Below, one piece after another: positions 1 through 12,006 of a stretch of 64,000 bases of DNA. The notes under the pieces are model-generated. The model ran no database searches and was not told the DNA's origin. It saw only the letters and a list, made by a program, of their open reading frames with translations. A program made the translations under genes and the position numbers. Source of the DNA: Colocasia esculenta (Eukaryota; Streptophyta; Magnoliopsida; Alismatales; Araceae); the NCBI GenBank assembly GCA_014218235.1, contig CM024760.1, positions 70,124,961-70,188,960 on the forward strand. Direction: 5' to 3'. Position 1 is the first letter of the stretch. Every line of letters begins with the position of its first letter.

Positions 1-998
1 CTGGGGCATATGCCGACATGCCAACCGAGGCCACGGAACCACCCGAGGCAAGCCAGGTGCTGTCGCGCCCTCCTAACCCGTCACGATACCATCGCGACAG
101 GTAGGGTAACCGCGACAAGCGCCCTGTTGTGATAGGGAAGCGCGTCGCGACAAGAACCCTGTCGCGACAGGAAATCGGGTCACGACACGACTCTTATCGC
201 GACGGCTTACCGCGCTACGATAAGGTCACGCCCGACCAAAGCGATGCCTCCTCTAATGTCGCGACACGCACGGAGGTCGCGACATCAGATGGGAGGCAGA
301 CCGTCAGGATACTACATCCCGGGGTCGCCACACACACTACATCTACACAACCACGGGGAGGGGAGCATGGGGAAAGCTGTAAAGGCATGCAAGGGCTCCT
401 AATCCACCCGGATTGGTAAGGCACAAAAAATCCCTACCAATTTTGGAAGAATGGAACCCCAAAAGGCCTTCACGACACTACGACCGCCACCTCCTCGCTC
501 CACGACGCCGCTCCAAGCTCCGCACGAGCCGCCGCCGACGCCAGCACGCTCTACGCCCGGAGATGGAAGAGGGAACCACCTTTCCCCCTCGGAGAAGAGA
601 AGGGAAGGGAAATGGAAAGAAAGGGAAAAGGAGCGCCGGCAAAGGCTTTTAGCCTTCGGCCCCCAGAACGCGATGGGGCGTCGCGTCGTGTCAACAACCT
701 TAACGTGACGGTCGCCCACACCGCGACCAGAACGCGTCCCTCCGGGATGCCGCGACAACCCGACAGCCCTACTCTGACATGCCTGCCCTTCTGACAGGCA
801 TCAGACGACCGAAATGCAGAACCCTGTCGTGACTCATTGACTGAGCGCGACAGGAACGTGACACACCAGGTGGTCGCAACTCGGATACTGTCGCGACAGG
901 CAGTTCTGTCGTGACACTAACGCGTCGTCAAGGCCGAACGCATTAGTGGCCAGTCATCCCACACACAAACGGAAAGCCGAAAATCCCGAGATGTTACA
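1..998 (-). mobile_element. LTR of a Ty3/gypsy element, clipped by the window start
   Basis: Read on the minus strand, an LTR starts at 998 with TGTAACATCTCGGG and runs off the left edge, so its other end and its TSD cannot be seen. The internal side (from 999) holds the plant gypsy 3'-end signature TTCGAGGATGAAATT, which supports the orientation. The LTR is studded with TCGCGAC/GTCGCGA motifs (about 100-280 and 700-910). The short reading frames here have no recognisable domain and I treat them as noise. Confidence 0.6.
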
Positions 999-1320
999 AT
1001 ACATCCAACAACAAAAAATAATTTCATCCTCGAAATTAAGGGCGAAACCCGGTCGGAGAACACAACAGGTGCAAAGGGACCACTAAGTCGTACCACGACC
1101 TCCCGGTGGTCGCCACCACGATCCTGCCACAAAGGGAGTGCCTAACCAGACATCCGACAGCTCATAGAGCGCACCCCAAACGGCGCGGTGCTCACAATCA
1201 GATGTTAACAACTCCACAGGCGCAGCGCGCACCAAACCGACCAGAAACACTGAAACCGCCAGTCGAAAACCACACGACTAAGCTTCTCAACGGACCACGC
1301 TGTTGAGACCAACCGGTCAG
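999..1320 (-). mobile_element. 3' internal remnant of the same gypsy element
   Basis: This short stretch lies between the LTR start at 998 and the LINE poly-T at 1321. It carries the gypsy 3'-terminal motif around 1025-1045, but I could not recognise any integrase or chromodomain. The LINE probably inserted into this older element; the far side of the interrupted sequence is not recognisable in the window. Confidence 0.4.
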
Positions 1321-1582
1321 TTTTTTTTTTTTTTTTTGGTTAAGAGTTCCTCAGGATCTAGGCTAGGAGAGTGCACCCTTCCCCAGAGGGGAAGAGAAAA
1401 CCCACTCCACCAGAAAGAGCCTGGGTCGGGAAATATAATAAAAATTATAGTACAAAGGGACAAACTGGTTACATAAGTCTGACATGAGGGAGACCGGTTC
1501 TGTCTAAAAGTAGCGGCCCTTTACAAGCTTGAGGTAAATTTGCAGGCCCCCCAAAGCACTTGATTTACATTAGATAAGCATC

Positions 1583-2410
1583 CTACATTAGCCAGACCAT
1601 CTGCCACTGATTAGCCTCACGATACACATGGAAAATGGAAATATTCTTCTGGAGAATCATAGACTGAGCTTCCCTCCACCAGTAGTACGCTTGCCAAGAA
1701 GGACAAATCCCCACTTTAAAGGAGTTCACCAATATAAGAGAATCAGAGCTAACCATCTCTAGTTGAATACCAAGGAAGCCAGCCAGACAAATTCCATCAC
1801 ATAGCGCTCTAGATTCTGCAATCAAACTATTACCATAACCATAATGGTAAGTAAAAGCCACCACAGCAGCACCCTTCTTGTCACGAATCCAACCTTCTCC
1901 CCCACAAACACCTGGGTTTCCCTTACTTGCACCATCCACATTTAAAGAGTATAATTTTATAGGGGGGATCCAGTGAATAAACTTAATTTAAGCTTTTGGG
2001 GAGCCAACTGATGGAGAAGCCATACTGCGAAAGAACCTGCATGTCTTATGAAGAAGGCGCTGCTTTAAACTTGATTGACTCAAGCGAATGAGCAACCTGG
2101 AATTTGATATTTCTAATCACCGCCCCTGCTGAAGTTTTCTTATCTTCAAATCTGCATGACATCTCGCCTTCCATATCTCCCATAGGATTAGAATAAGACA
2201 GTGGATGGAGACAAACCCCATAGGAGTAGATATATTAGTAACAGTAAGGAAACTCCAAATTCTCATGGTGATGTGGCTATGAAGGTGAACTTTAGAGCTA
2301 GAAAGTGGAATAAACCAGTTCCATAAAGAGACAGCAAGCTGCCCACCTAGAAACAGATGATTATCATCTTTAATGTTGGGAGACCTACAACAAGAACAAC
2401 AGGAAACCAA
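1583..2410 (-). pseudogene. LINE ORF2 3' part: zf-RVT segment and RNase H domain
   Basis: Two frames on the minus strand hold the end of ORF2. At 2117-2410 a Cys-rich, Trp-rich stretch matches the zinc-binding region that follows reverse transcriptase in plant LINEs (CCSCC, then LWNWF and LILWEIWKARC). At 1583-1939 is an RNase H domain of the plant L1 type: the first Asp is in DGASKGNPG, the Glu in AESRAL, the next Asp in SSDSLILV, and the His in the FHVYREANQ box. The two frames are separated by stops, so no complete polyprotein can be made. Function known for the family: RNase H removes RNA from the RNA-DNA hybrid during target-primed reverse transcription. Confidence 0.8.
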
Positions 2411-2742
2411 GGGAATACTGCTATCTGCAATTCTTTGTCAACTGGGACCGCTCGGTTAAGAATCTTCCAACATAACAAGGAGGCTCTTTTGTTGAAACCA
2501 TTGTGCCAAATTTTGATCAATTATATCTCTTGATTCCACGTGACCGAACAAGATTATATGTCGATCTCACAGAAAAAATCCCATCAGTTGCAGGCCGCCA
2601 AACATACTTATCCTTATCATCATTCAGCACCACACCCTGGAGGATACCATTAGGAAGGAGGGATCTGATAGGGTGGTTATTATTAAGGATAACATCTTTG
2701 AGGGCAATACTTCCCCCTCATAAGGAGAAGACAGAAGCTCTA

Positions 2743-4845
2743 CTAGCGACGTTTCACCAATCCAGACATCAGATAAAATATCAATATCCTCACCGTTTCC
2801 ATGAATCCATCTTGTATTATTTGAATAAGATGCATGCCTATTCCAAAGTTTAGAAGGATACCCTTAAAAGTAGAGTTTGTACCAGACAATAACCTCTTCT
2901 TAGCATATTCTGACCAGAAAGATATGCCATGATAGATATTCCAGATAGTTTTAACTGCTAAAGCTAGCTGGACCTGCTTGATGTTGCAAATACCCAGTCC
3001 TCCCTCAATCAAAGGCCGTTGGATAGTTGCCCAATTCACCCAGTGACGCCTCCTCTTGCCATCAGAACTATTCCAGAAAAAAGCTGCGCAAGTTTTATCA
3101 ATGTAATTAAGCACACTCATAGGGATAGTAGCGGAGGCTGCCATATAGACCGGAATGGATGCCAGCACTGAGTTGATAAGGGTAACTCTACCAGCTTGGG
3201 AGATCAGTCTAGGCTTCCATAAGGCAAGCTTCCCATTAATCTTCTGAATCAAAAGGGAGAAATCAGCAGTTAACATTCTTCCAGGGCGCAGCAGAACTCC
3301 CAGATATATCAGAGGGCCCCTTTGTCTTTTAAAACCTATCACATGAGCAATTTTGTTGACTACATAAGTGGGAGCTTTATCCGAGATCAAGAAGGAGCTT
3401 TTGGTTGCATTTATTTGCTGGCCAGAGGAGGAGGAATATTTTTTGAGAAAACCCATGAATTTCTTAATGTTTTGGACTCCTTCATTCAGAAAAATTAGAG
3501 AATCATCTGCATACAATAGATGAGAAATGACCGGGCAATTTCTTGGGTCAGAGTAGGGTAGAAGGCACCCCGAATGCACCAAGGCTTTGATACCTCTGCT
3601 AACCGCCTCTTCCATTATGATAAAAAGAGCTGGGGCAATGGGGTCTCCTTGTCTCAGACCCCTAGTAGAATGAAAGTATCCGTGGTGGAACCATTGTATA
3701 GCACAGAAAACCAGCAGTTGCTTATTAACATGCCAATGTACGATATAAACAATTGGAAGAGAAACCAAATTTTCCCAGAACTGCATAGAGGAAATCCCAC
3801 TATAGACTATCATAAGATTTTTTAATGTCCAATTTAAAAAACACATTATGACCTCTGACTTTTCTACCAATGTCCCTGACCAGATGTTTAGCAAGAGAGA
3901 TGTTATCCATGATAGATCTGCCTAACTGCCTTTGACAAAGGCCCTTTGTTCCTCCAATATGATCAAAGGTAGAATAGAAACCAGTCTATCACATATAATT
4001 TTTGAGACTATCTTGTAACTAAAGTTACACAAACTGACCGGCCTAAAATCTCCAAAGGTAGTGGTGTTTTCAATTTTAGGAATCAATGCAATCAGGGTAG
4101 AAGTTGCACCTCTAGGCAAAGAAAGGCCCTGAAAGAAACTTACCACTGAATTCACAACATCTAGCTGAATTATGTCCCAACAAGTGATGAAAAAATGCCC
4201 AGTGAAACCATCTGGCCCAGGGGCACTGTTCGCATTTAAAGCCCAGACCGCCTTTTGAATTTCTTCATTAGAGGGAATACTAGTGAGGGTATAATTCTGC
4301 TCATTAAAAATCAAAGTTAGTATAACTTGAAGTAGGGAATCATCAATGACATGTTTAATAGTCTGAAGAAGGGACTGAAAGTAGTTGACTACCTCTTGTT
4401 TTAAGATCTCCTGATCCTCTGTCCAAGAACCATCCACCTGAAGACGCTGGATAAAATTACGTTTCCTTCTACCCTTTACTATGGCATGATAAAAGGCTGT
4501 GTTTTTGTCACCATTATCTAGCCACTACATACGGGCCTTTTGAGCCCAGAAAATTTCCACAGAATTGGTTGCCTTCCTGAGATTCACATTAGCGGCATTC
4601 AAAGCAGAACGGTTTCCCAAAGTGGGATTAAGGTCAAAAGCCTCCTGTAGCTCCATAACCTTCCCCTCATGAAACTTCAGGCTGTCATCAATGTTACCAA
4701 ATGTGTCCTTGTTCCAAGTTCGAAGAGCAGACCTCACAGCCTTGAGCTTTGCATGCAGAACTACAGATGGATTATAATGCCATGCAATTGGAGCATTCCA
4801 GACATCTTTAACCATTTTCTTAAAAGAATCATGCGAGGACCACAT
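2743..4845 (-). pseudogene. LINE ORF2 middle part: linker and reverse transcriptase
   Basis: Three minus-strand frames (4525-4845, 3922-4437, 2743-3894) together cover the linker and the RT domain. The linker matches the region between endonuclease and RT in plant L1 (AVRSALRTWNKDTFGN). RT motifs are clear: APGPDGFTGHFF, LIPKIENTTTFGDFRPVSLCN, GLRQGDPIAPALF and the catalytic box YADDSLIFLNEG, which still has both Asp residues. The frames are broken by stops near 3900 and 4500. Family knowledge: this enzyme copies the element RNA at a nicked chromosomal site. As it stands it cannot be translated as one protein. Confidence 0.85.
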
Positions 4846-5003
4846 AGCTTGGAAGGGAATCTAGTGACTTGTTGGAGAGAGAGCATAAGAGGAGCATGGT
4901 CCGAAGGCCCCCTGATTAGGTGTCTAACCTGAAGGTTAGGATAGATATCACCACAGTGAAGGTTGTAAAGAAATCTGTCAAGTCTGGCTTTGATAGAAGA
5001 AGA

Positions 5004-5564
5004 TCATGTGCGATTATTGGACCAAGTATAATTGCAACCAATATATCCAGCGTCTGAAAGAGATGCAGCAGAAATGAAGGCATTCAGGTCCATCATACCA
5101 TGGAGATTAGCTGAGCTTCCACCAATCTTCTCAGAAGGAAGAGCAACACAATTAAAGTCACCTCCTACTAGCCATGGAGAATTCACTGAATTAGAGAAAT
5201 CCAACAGCTCATCAAAAAGTTGACGCCTTCTATCTGCATGGCAGCTTGCATATATCGCAGTGATGAGGAAGGGAGCCCCATTCTCATTGGCCATGGCCAT
5301 AGTGATGTGCTGTTCAGACTGGTTGACTAAGTAACAAGGTAAGTTTCTCCAGAAAATCCACAGTTTACCATTGGATACACCATTGCTAGCAACTGAATCC
5401 ATTCGTAGGTAAGAACGAAGGGAATCTGCTCTGTCAAAAGAAACCATAGGTTCAGCTAAGGCAAGAAAATCCACATTATTTTTATTAACTATTCTTCTCA
5501 GCGAACGCTTAGAGGCCTGGTTCGCTACTCCCCTAATATTCCAAAATAGTAATGTCGGAATCAT
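5004..5564 (-). pseudogene. LINE ORF2 5' part: AP-like endonuclease
   Basis: The ATG at 5564 opens a frame with the plant L1 endonuclease signature: an N-terminal LLFWNIRGVAN (Asn of the active site), the acidic LAEPMV box, LITAIYASC, and WLVGGDFNCV with the active-site Asp and Asn. The C-terminal part, CNYTWSNNRT, is also typical, but a stop follows at 5004 before the final SDH box. In this family the domain nicks the target DNA to prime reverse transcription. The ATG overlaps the stop codon of ORF1 as ATGA. Confidence 0.85.
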
Positions 5565-7033
5565 GAGGATAAGTAGCCAGAAGAAACTCCCCCTGTAACC
5601 TTCGCCTTAGAACGAGTGCGGACGCCCACGTTCCTTACAGGACCCTCCTTCTTTTGATTGGCTATAGTAGGCATGAATATATTTTCCGTTTGGGCAAGAA
5701 AGGCTGCCTTCTGAATTATAGGATCTGGAACCTTAGTAAGGGAAACTATGGAATTTGGTAAGATTTCTTCTCCTCCGGTGGGAGGCTTTGCCAGAGAAAC
5801 CCCTCCCGGCGGAACATCATCTGGCAACACCCCAACAGGGCCATCTCCTGGAAAGAAACCTTGAATCTATAAACCATTGGACGTACCATGTAGACCATGC
5901 AACGTAGGAGAAGCCTCTACCTCTAATATCTGATCAGTCTGCAAAGCGGTACTTCTGGCATCATCCAGCTGACGTTTACTTGCCGACCCGACAACCACGA
6001 TAGAGCCATGCATCCCTTGCAGAGATATCTGGGCCGGGAATAGATTTCCCTGAACACTAGAAGGAGACTTTAAAACTTATTGAGTAGCAGGATTGGAGTG
6101 AACTGGTGAAGTGGATATCATCAAAGCTGGATCTTTTTCTACCACACTTTCTGCGTCGTTACCCTGCTGGGGGTCAGAGGAACTGGATTTAGCCTTCTGA
6201 CGCCGGGTTTTCTTGGCCATCGCCTCTTCAGCAAACTTGTTTAGAGAGATCTGTGGAGGAACATCTTCCATGATAGAATCCTTAGATTTCCTGTTGCACT
6301 CCGCTTCAGCATGCCCCAGCTTATGACAACAGCTATATATAGCTGGCACCCTGTAATAGATTATTTTTTGCCAGAAACCTTCTTTTCCACATCCTATCCA
6401 GATTCTCTCTGGCCTTGGTTTTACAATGTCCAGTTCAACACATACAAAAGCCTCCTGAGTTTGTGTTAGAGCCAGAGTAGGTTCATGTATTCTAAGGACT
6501 GGGCCAATGTTACCTGCAATGGATCTAAGGAAATCTTGAAAGTAGTAGTTAACTGGGAGCATGGGAAAGCCCAACCAGATTGGCATTACTGTGGGATCGG
6601 CATTAAAATCAAATGTAGCATCCCACTTGAAGAACCTGAATAGCAAGCCTTTTATATACAGGTTTCTTCTTAAGATGACCTTAAGATAATCCTCCTCTGT
6701 CTCAAACCGAAGAAGAAGATGTCGTTGATTCAGAATGCTAACGATAAAGTCTTCATGTAAACCCAGTCTTTGAGACAAGCAGCTTTTGAACACCGGGATG
6801 GAACTCCTTCCATATGAACATCTCACAATGACAGCAAGATTAAGGGGAGCAATAGATCTTCCTACCTCATCTCGTGAGAAAAACACAGCCGATTCCCCTA
6901 CATCAGTGAAACCAGGGGGTTTGACACCTATATCAACCACAGGAGGCGGCTTAGTTTGAGATATGATCTGAGCATAAGATAGTCGCCCTGCCCCCAAACC
7001 TTGCGCAGCTTCTCCACCAGCAGGAGTCGCCAT
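5561..7033 (-). pseudogene. LINE ORF1 (DUF4283-type RNA-binding protein), two internal stops
   Basis: One frame runs from the ATG at 7033 to a TGA at 5561 and is broken by stops near 6077 and 5869; the clean N-terminal part is 318 aa. It has the DUF4283 fold typical of plant L1 ORF1 (RLGLHEDFIVSILNQRHLLLRF, then MPIWLGFPMLPVNYY), followed by a zinc knuckle at about residues 235-250. The knuckle reads YSCCHKLGHAEAEC; the position expected for the first Cys of CX2CX4HX4C is Tyr, so it is probably defective. After the knuckle the protein is Lys/Ser-rich. In this family ORF1 coats the element RNA. The frame ends in an ATGA overlap with ORF2. Confidence 0.8.
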
Positions 7034-7562
7034 AGCAGCTCAGCACCGCCGGCACAAGGCCTGCGGCCTAACACCAGTATCCGCCTAGACGGCGAACCAA
7101 AGCCCCAGAGTGTTATGCCCCGACGCGGAATATCGGAACGCGAGGCAGTTGCAAGTAAACGGGTATAGAGCATATACTAGACATCAACCATTGCACAATG
7201 TATAATACTAAAGCAAACCTTTCTCATTAATAATTTCCAATGTCTAGTTACAACCACTAATATCAAAGCCAATCTATAAAGCCCAATTACATTGAAATAA
7301 AAGTAAAGGATTAAACTTCAAACCTAACTACTACAATGCTAAACATAGTAATAGGACGCTAGCGTACTCATGACATCACTCCAGGTCGTTCCCGTCCTCT
7401 TGAGTATATGGTTCATCCTCGGTCTCATCTGAGAACACAACGATAAATAACGCAGGGTGAGCGATAACGCCCAGTAGGTCTTAAATCTCAATAGTCAAGC
7501 AAGATTTAAGTAATTAATGCATCAAAGGCAGAGTAACTTAATGATAGAGTAAGAGAGAGTCA

Positions 7563-7800
7563 GGTAAAAGATAGCAGAATAGCACGTGAACGAAATAGCA
7601 CAACTTTCCAACTATAGACTTTCCAAAAATAGCACAAGTGTCGGGAATAGCACAACAATAGCAGGATGGCCATAGCACAATAGCACAAGTATAGCAATAG
7701 CACAACGAGTATAGTATAGCACTTTGTTGGTCTTGTAGACAACGAGAGAATATAGCACTTTTTTATTGTCATTTAGATAGTCGAGATAAATAGCACTCGA
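7563..7800. repeat. Short interspersed ATAGCACAA repeats inside the LTR
   Basis: A run of imperfect copies of AATAGCACAA, with spacers, lies inside the minus-strand LTR. The repeats give several overlapping open frames on the minus strand that have no domain; I treat them as by-products of the repeat. Confidence 0.6.
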
Positions 7801-8749
7801 GTGTAATGCCAAACACTCTGATCATTTAACTCCCATGGGCACTAGCACTTTCGGGCGCACATCCCAGGACCAAATCGGGCCCTTTATATATTGCCAGGCA
7901 TTGGTTATATTGTTTATCTTTAGACAATCAGTCAATGGCCAATATAGAGTACCAAGAATAGATGAGTGCCCTAGATGAATAGATGAGATAGTAGAGTGAA
8001 CGTGAATAGATGAGCGAATAGAGTGTAGATGAGAGCTAGTGGACATTGCACGTAACGCGTCGAGTAAACAGGCGATAGTAACAGTTGCACAACACGGGCA
8101 CTTGGTGTTGGCAGTCAGGTGGAACTCACAACCCTTCCGCTGGCCATGTTAAGCACAAGCCCAGAGGTCCGGCGTGATTCAAGACGAGAGTGAACTTCTA
8201 ATAGTCGTTTGGATCATATAGATCCCTAAAGGGTATCATAGGTGTTAGGGTACAACCAGCTCGTCGACCATGTGGGAATCCATGGACAGAGGAGACTTAC
8301 GGAGGCCTTGAACAAAGACTCACTAGTCCGGCAGAAGGAGTATCTGTCGGAGAGTTCGTCCAAGTCAAGAAAGAGGGTAATTATGGAAACAAGTGCTCGA
8401 CATTCTAGAGGAGTTCTAGAACATTGGAGCGTCGAGATCGGTGTTTCAAAACAACGTGAAAATCGAGAACAAGTTCATTTATAATTAAGGCAATTTAATT
8501 GCATAAATTACCAGATATATCATGTCACATGTTCATGCCAATTAAGTCATATTTGGATGGTTCAAAGTGTGTGCATGTGTCATGAACTCATGGATGGAAA
8601 GTAGTCATGTGTATGTATTTTAAATCACATATAAAAGTTCAATTTATATTAAGTGCATTTACTGCGGTATAACTGAGATTAAAGGGTATAAGCACAGTAG
8701 AAATTTGAGTATTTGCAAAATAGGGGGTTTTCTGCAAAAACTTGTGAAC

Positions 8750-8995
8750 GTGACGCACCCATGAAAGGGTTGCGACGAGTTCAGGGTAGAATGCGACAGA
8801 GCCTTGCATGGATCGCAACGGGGTGTTCAGAACCGGCGCTGAGAACGCGACAGGGTCATGTGAGGAACGCGGCAGGCCAGGCACAGTGATCGCGACGTCG
8901 CCTCCTGTCACGTTCAGAACGCGATGGGAAGGCTGTCGCAATTCAACCACAGAACGCGGCCTATCGGGTCGTCGCGTTCTGGTGGTCTGTGCCTG
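8750..8995. repeat. CGCGAC/GTCGC motif cluster in the LTR
   Basis: About ten copies of GCGACA, AACGCGAC or the reverse complement GTCGCGTTC sit in about 245 bp of otherwise AT-rich LTR. The same kind of cluster occurs at 14040-14275 in the inverted relative, and in other LTR families of this window. Confidence 0.7.
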
Positions 8996-10172
8996 AGTCC
9001 GATAGGAATCAGACAGGACCTTGAATTGCGGGCCAAACTTAAACAAATAGACACAGGAGGCTTTAGAAATTGAGAACAAATCGTACAGTGCATGAAAAAG
9101 TGAAACCAAAACTAAACGACTCTAGACAGGCCAGGGTACATGCAGTGTATAGGAATTTGAAAACTATAAAGGTTTCGACATGCTTCAGTCAAGTTAAACA
9201 GGAAGTTCATGGAACAGGGATCAGTGAGAGAAAAATAACTAATTCGCCCACTAGAGTATATGAAAATTAGGGCTTCCAGGGACAAAAGAAAGCTAACATG
9301 CATCAAATCATCCAGTAAAACTTTTGTGGCATGATATCAAGTGTACGTGGAGAACAAGATTTAACATGGGGGTTCGGGGTCAGGACGAGTACAGAACTTC
9401 GAAAATCAAGAAGTAAATATTGACTCGATGATAAATCATGAAACTTGAGGGTATTGCTCATGATGATGGGAAGAATCTACAGTTAAAATTTTATAGTTTA
9501 TGCTCGTGAGAATGCCTACCTTGACTCAATTTTCTCTCCTAGGGCAAGAACTTGAAGAACTCGGGATGAAACTTGAGAGAGACTTCTTCTCCATGAATTC
9601 CCCTCCTTCTAGACTCCTTCCCACGTCTAGCAATCCTTGGCACAAACTAGGGCCGGCCTTGGGGTGAATAAGAGAGTATTTAAGCTCTTTCCCTTTCAAT
9701 TTCCTAATAGGACTCAAATTCCTATTAATTTCGAGATTTCCTATTCTCTACCTTCCTTCTAAGCCTTCCTCATCCTAATTGAGTGGGGAAGAGAGCCAAA
9801 TCCGTGGCCAATCATTTAAGGTACGTTTAGGATTCCATTCCAACTCAAACTTCTTTTTTAAGTATTAAATGCTTCTTTTATAATTAAGTATTATTTTAGT
9901 TGCGAATTTTGGGTAATTTTCCATTATTCCCCTTTAAAAATTCTATTTTGGCCCACTAAATTCTATTGGGTCAATTTAATAAACCCAATACTTCTATTCA
10001 TTTAATGGGTTTTATTTATTTCCCTTTCCATTAATTTCCTATGTCATTTATTTTCTTTTAATTGATTTTTCTAATAAATTTTAATATTATGTAATTTTTA
10101 TTTTTGTTCAAAAATTCAGGTTGCTACATCCTCCCCCTCTTAAAAAAGAATTTGGTCCCCAAATTCATATGA

Positions 10173-11232
10173 TCATAAGGGAGGAAATGTCTTACCGAAA
10201 AGATCGGGATAGTTGCGTCTGATGATTCCTTCCGGTTCCCATGTGGCTTCTTCCACTCTGCGGTTATTCCATAAGACCTTCACCACGTGGATGGGACGGT
10301 TTCTGAGCTGTTGTACCTTCCGTTCCAGTATCTTGACTGGCTTTTCTTCGTATGTCACATCCTTGTTCAACACCAACTTCTCGTGGCGAATGATGTGTGT
10401 GGGGTTAATAGACATACTTCCTGAGCATGGAGACATGGAACACATTGTGTACACATGCCAGATCCGGTGGCAATGCCAGTCTGTATGCAACCTCACCAAT
10501 CCTTTTGAGTACTTCAAAATGACCAATGAATCTAGGGCTGAGCTTTCCTTTCACGCCAAATCTTTGCATGCCACGAGTAGGTGACACTTTTAGGAATACA
10601 TGATCACCCACTTGAAATTCCAGATCTCGCCTTCTTTTGTCGGCATAGCTCTTCTGTCTGGATTGAGCAATCTTGAGCCGGTCTCTGATTACCTGATTGT
10701 CTCTTGTGGTATTTTGCATCATCTCTGGGCCTAACCATTGTTGTTCTCCAACCTCATTCCAGCATGCAGATGATCTATAGTTCCTTCCGTAGAGGGCTTC
10801 GAACGACGCCATCTTGATGCTCGCCTGGTAACTATTGTTATAGGCGAACTCAATTAGAGGTAGGTGCTCGTTCCAATATCCTTGGAAATCTATAGTGTAG
10901 GCTCTCAACATGTCTTCAACAATTTGGTTGGTCCTTTCAGTTTGCCCATCGGTTTGTGGATGGAATGCGGTACTAAAGTTGAGTTTAGTACCCAGTGCAC
11001 CTTGCAGTCCTTTCCAAAAATGAGATGTGAATCTCAGATCTCGATCCGAAATAATAGATGATAGAATTCCATGTAGTCTTACAATCTCCTTGACATATAA
11101 GGCAGCTAGTACCTCCACTGACCACTTACTCTTTATAGGCAGAAAGTGGGCGGATTTGGTTAGTCGGTCCACAATGACCCATATGGCGTCGAGTCCACCA
11201 CGAGTCTTGGGTAAACCCATGATGAAGTCCAT
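10173..11232 (-). pseudogene. gypsy integrase core, C-terminal domain and chromodomain
   Basis: Two overlapping minus-strand frames. The frame at 10405-11232 starts in the integrase core at DFIMGLPKTRGG (first catalytic Asp) and holds SSIISDRDLRFTSHF (second Asp) and AFHPQTDGQTERTNQ (catalytic Glu). The LRAYTIDFQGYW and EFAYNNSY boxes follow, then the FQVGDHVFLKVSPTRG C-terminal domain. The frame at 10173-10526 adds a chromodomain (VKVLWNNRRVEEATWEPEG). A one-base frame change joins them near 10440. Integrases of this clade insert the DNA copy, and the chromodomain directs it to marked chromatin. All three catalytic residues are present, but the frames are broken. Confidence 0.85.
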
Positions 11233-11253
11233 GCCGATGCTTTCCCATTTCCA

Positions 11254-11976
11254 TTATGGAATATCAAGTGGTCTGAGTACACCCGCAGGGCGCAGGTGTT
11301 CCGCTTTTACTTGTTGGCAAGTAAGGCAGTGAGCAGCATGCTCGGCTACCTCTCTCTTCACGTTCGGCCACCAAAACATTCTTTTCATGTCTTGATACAT
11401 TTTAGTACCTCCAGGATGAATAGTGTACTTTGTCTTGTGGGCTTCATCCATTAGCTTCCTCTTCAATTCTTCATTGTCGGGAACGCATGTCCTTCCTTGA
11501 AAGACAAGCATTCCATCTTCGGTCATAGCAAAGTCCAGTCTTTCGGCTAGAGTTTCCTTGACACGAACTAGGAATGGATCATCACCTTGTTGAGCTTTGA
11601 TCTCCTCTAGCATATCAGATTGAATCTTGATATTAGCAATCAAGACTTGGTCATCTCTATGTTCAATAGTTAAGTCCAACCTTGCGAATTGTTCTAGTAG
11701 TTGCATCTCGCCAAGGACTAGACTTGAAACAGATGTCATTGGCTTCCTACTAAGAGCATCAGCCATGGCATTACCCTTGCCTGGGTGGTATTGGATGTTG
11801 AAGTCGAAATCCTTCAGATATTCTAGCCATCTTCTCTGTCTCATGTTGAGTTCTTTCTGGGAGAATAAATACTTCAGACTTTTATGGTCTGAGTAGACAG
11901 TGAACTTTTCTCCGTAGAGGTAATGTCTCCAGATTTTCAATGCGAAGACCACGGCAGCCAACTCAAGATCATGCAC
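11254..11976 (-). pseudogene. gypsy RNase H and integrase zinc-binding domain
   Basis: This minus-strand frame reads from the middle of RNase H (HDLELAAVVFALKIWRHYLYGEKFTVYSDHKSLKYLF) through the spacer YHPGKGNAMADALSRKPM to the integrase H2C2 zinc finger (His in TIHPGGTKMYQDMK, Cys pair in HCLTCQQVKAEH). A stop at 11254 separates it from the integrase core. The order and wording match plant Tekay/Del chromoviruses. The protein would be part of a Pol polyprotein that is no longer intact. Confidence 0.85.
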
Positions 11977-12006
11977 AGGGTAGTTGACTTCATAAGTCTT
12001 TAGTTG

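Larger units (their letters stand above)
1321..7110 (-). mobile_element. L1-type LINE (non-LTR retrotransposon), decayed, 5' end cut off
   Basis: The element is on the minus strand. Its 3' poly-A tail appears as 17 T at 1321-1337. Moving left to right against its direction come RNase H, zf-RVT, reverse transcriptase, endonuclease and ORF1, the standard order of plant L1 elements. The 5' end is interrupted at 7110, where the terminal TGTTATGCCCC of a gypsy LTR begins. I could not find a TSD for the LINE, as expected if its true 5' flank was displaced. Several stops and frame changes show it is dead. Confidence 0.85.
7111..10128 (-). mobile_element. 3' LTR of a truncated chromodomain gypsy element
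   Basis: On the minus strand the LTR starts at 10128 with TGTAGCAACCTG, directly after a polypurine tract (AAGAGGGGGAGGA at about 10129-10141), and ends at 7111 with GGGGCATAACA. Length is 3018 bp. The chromodomain reading frame ends just upstream of the polypurine tract, as expected for a chromovirus. The left flank is LINE sequence (CAGAG before 7111). A related LTR in the opposite direction is at 12600-15858 and 30640-31756. Confidence 0.8.

Noticed and set aside
1321..7110. TSD of the L1 LINE
   Set aside because: I compared the sequence before the poly-T with the 5' side and found no convincing match; the 5' end is cut by a later LTR.
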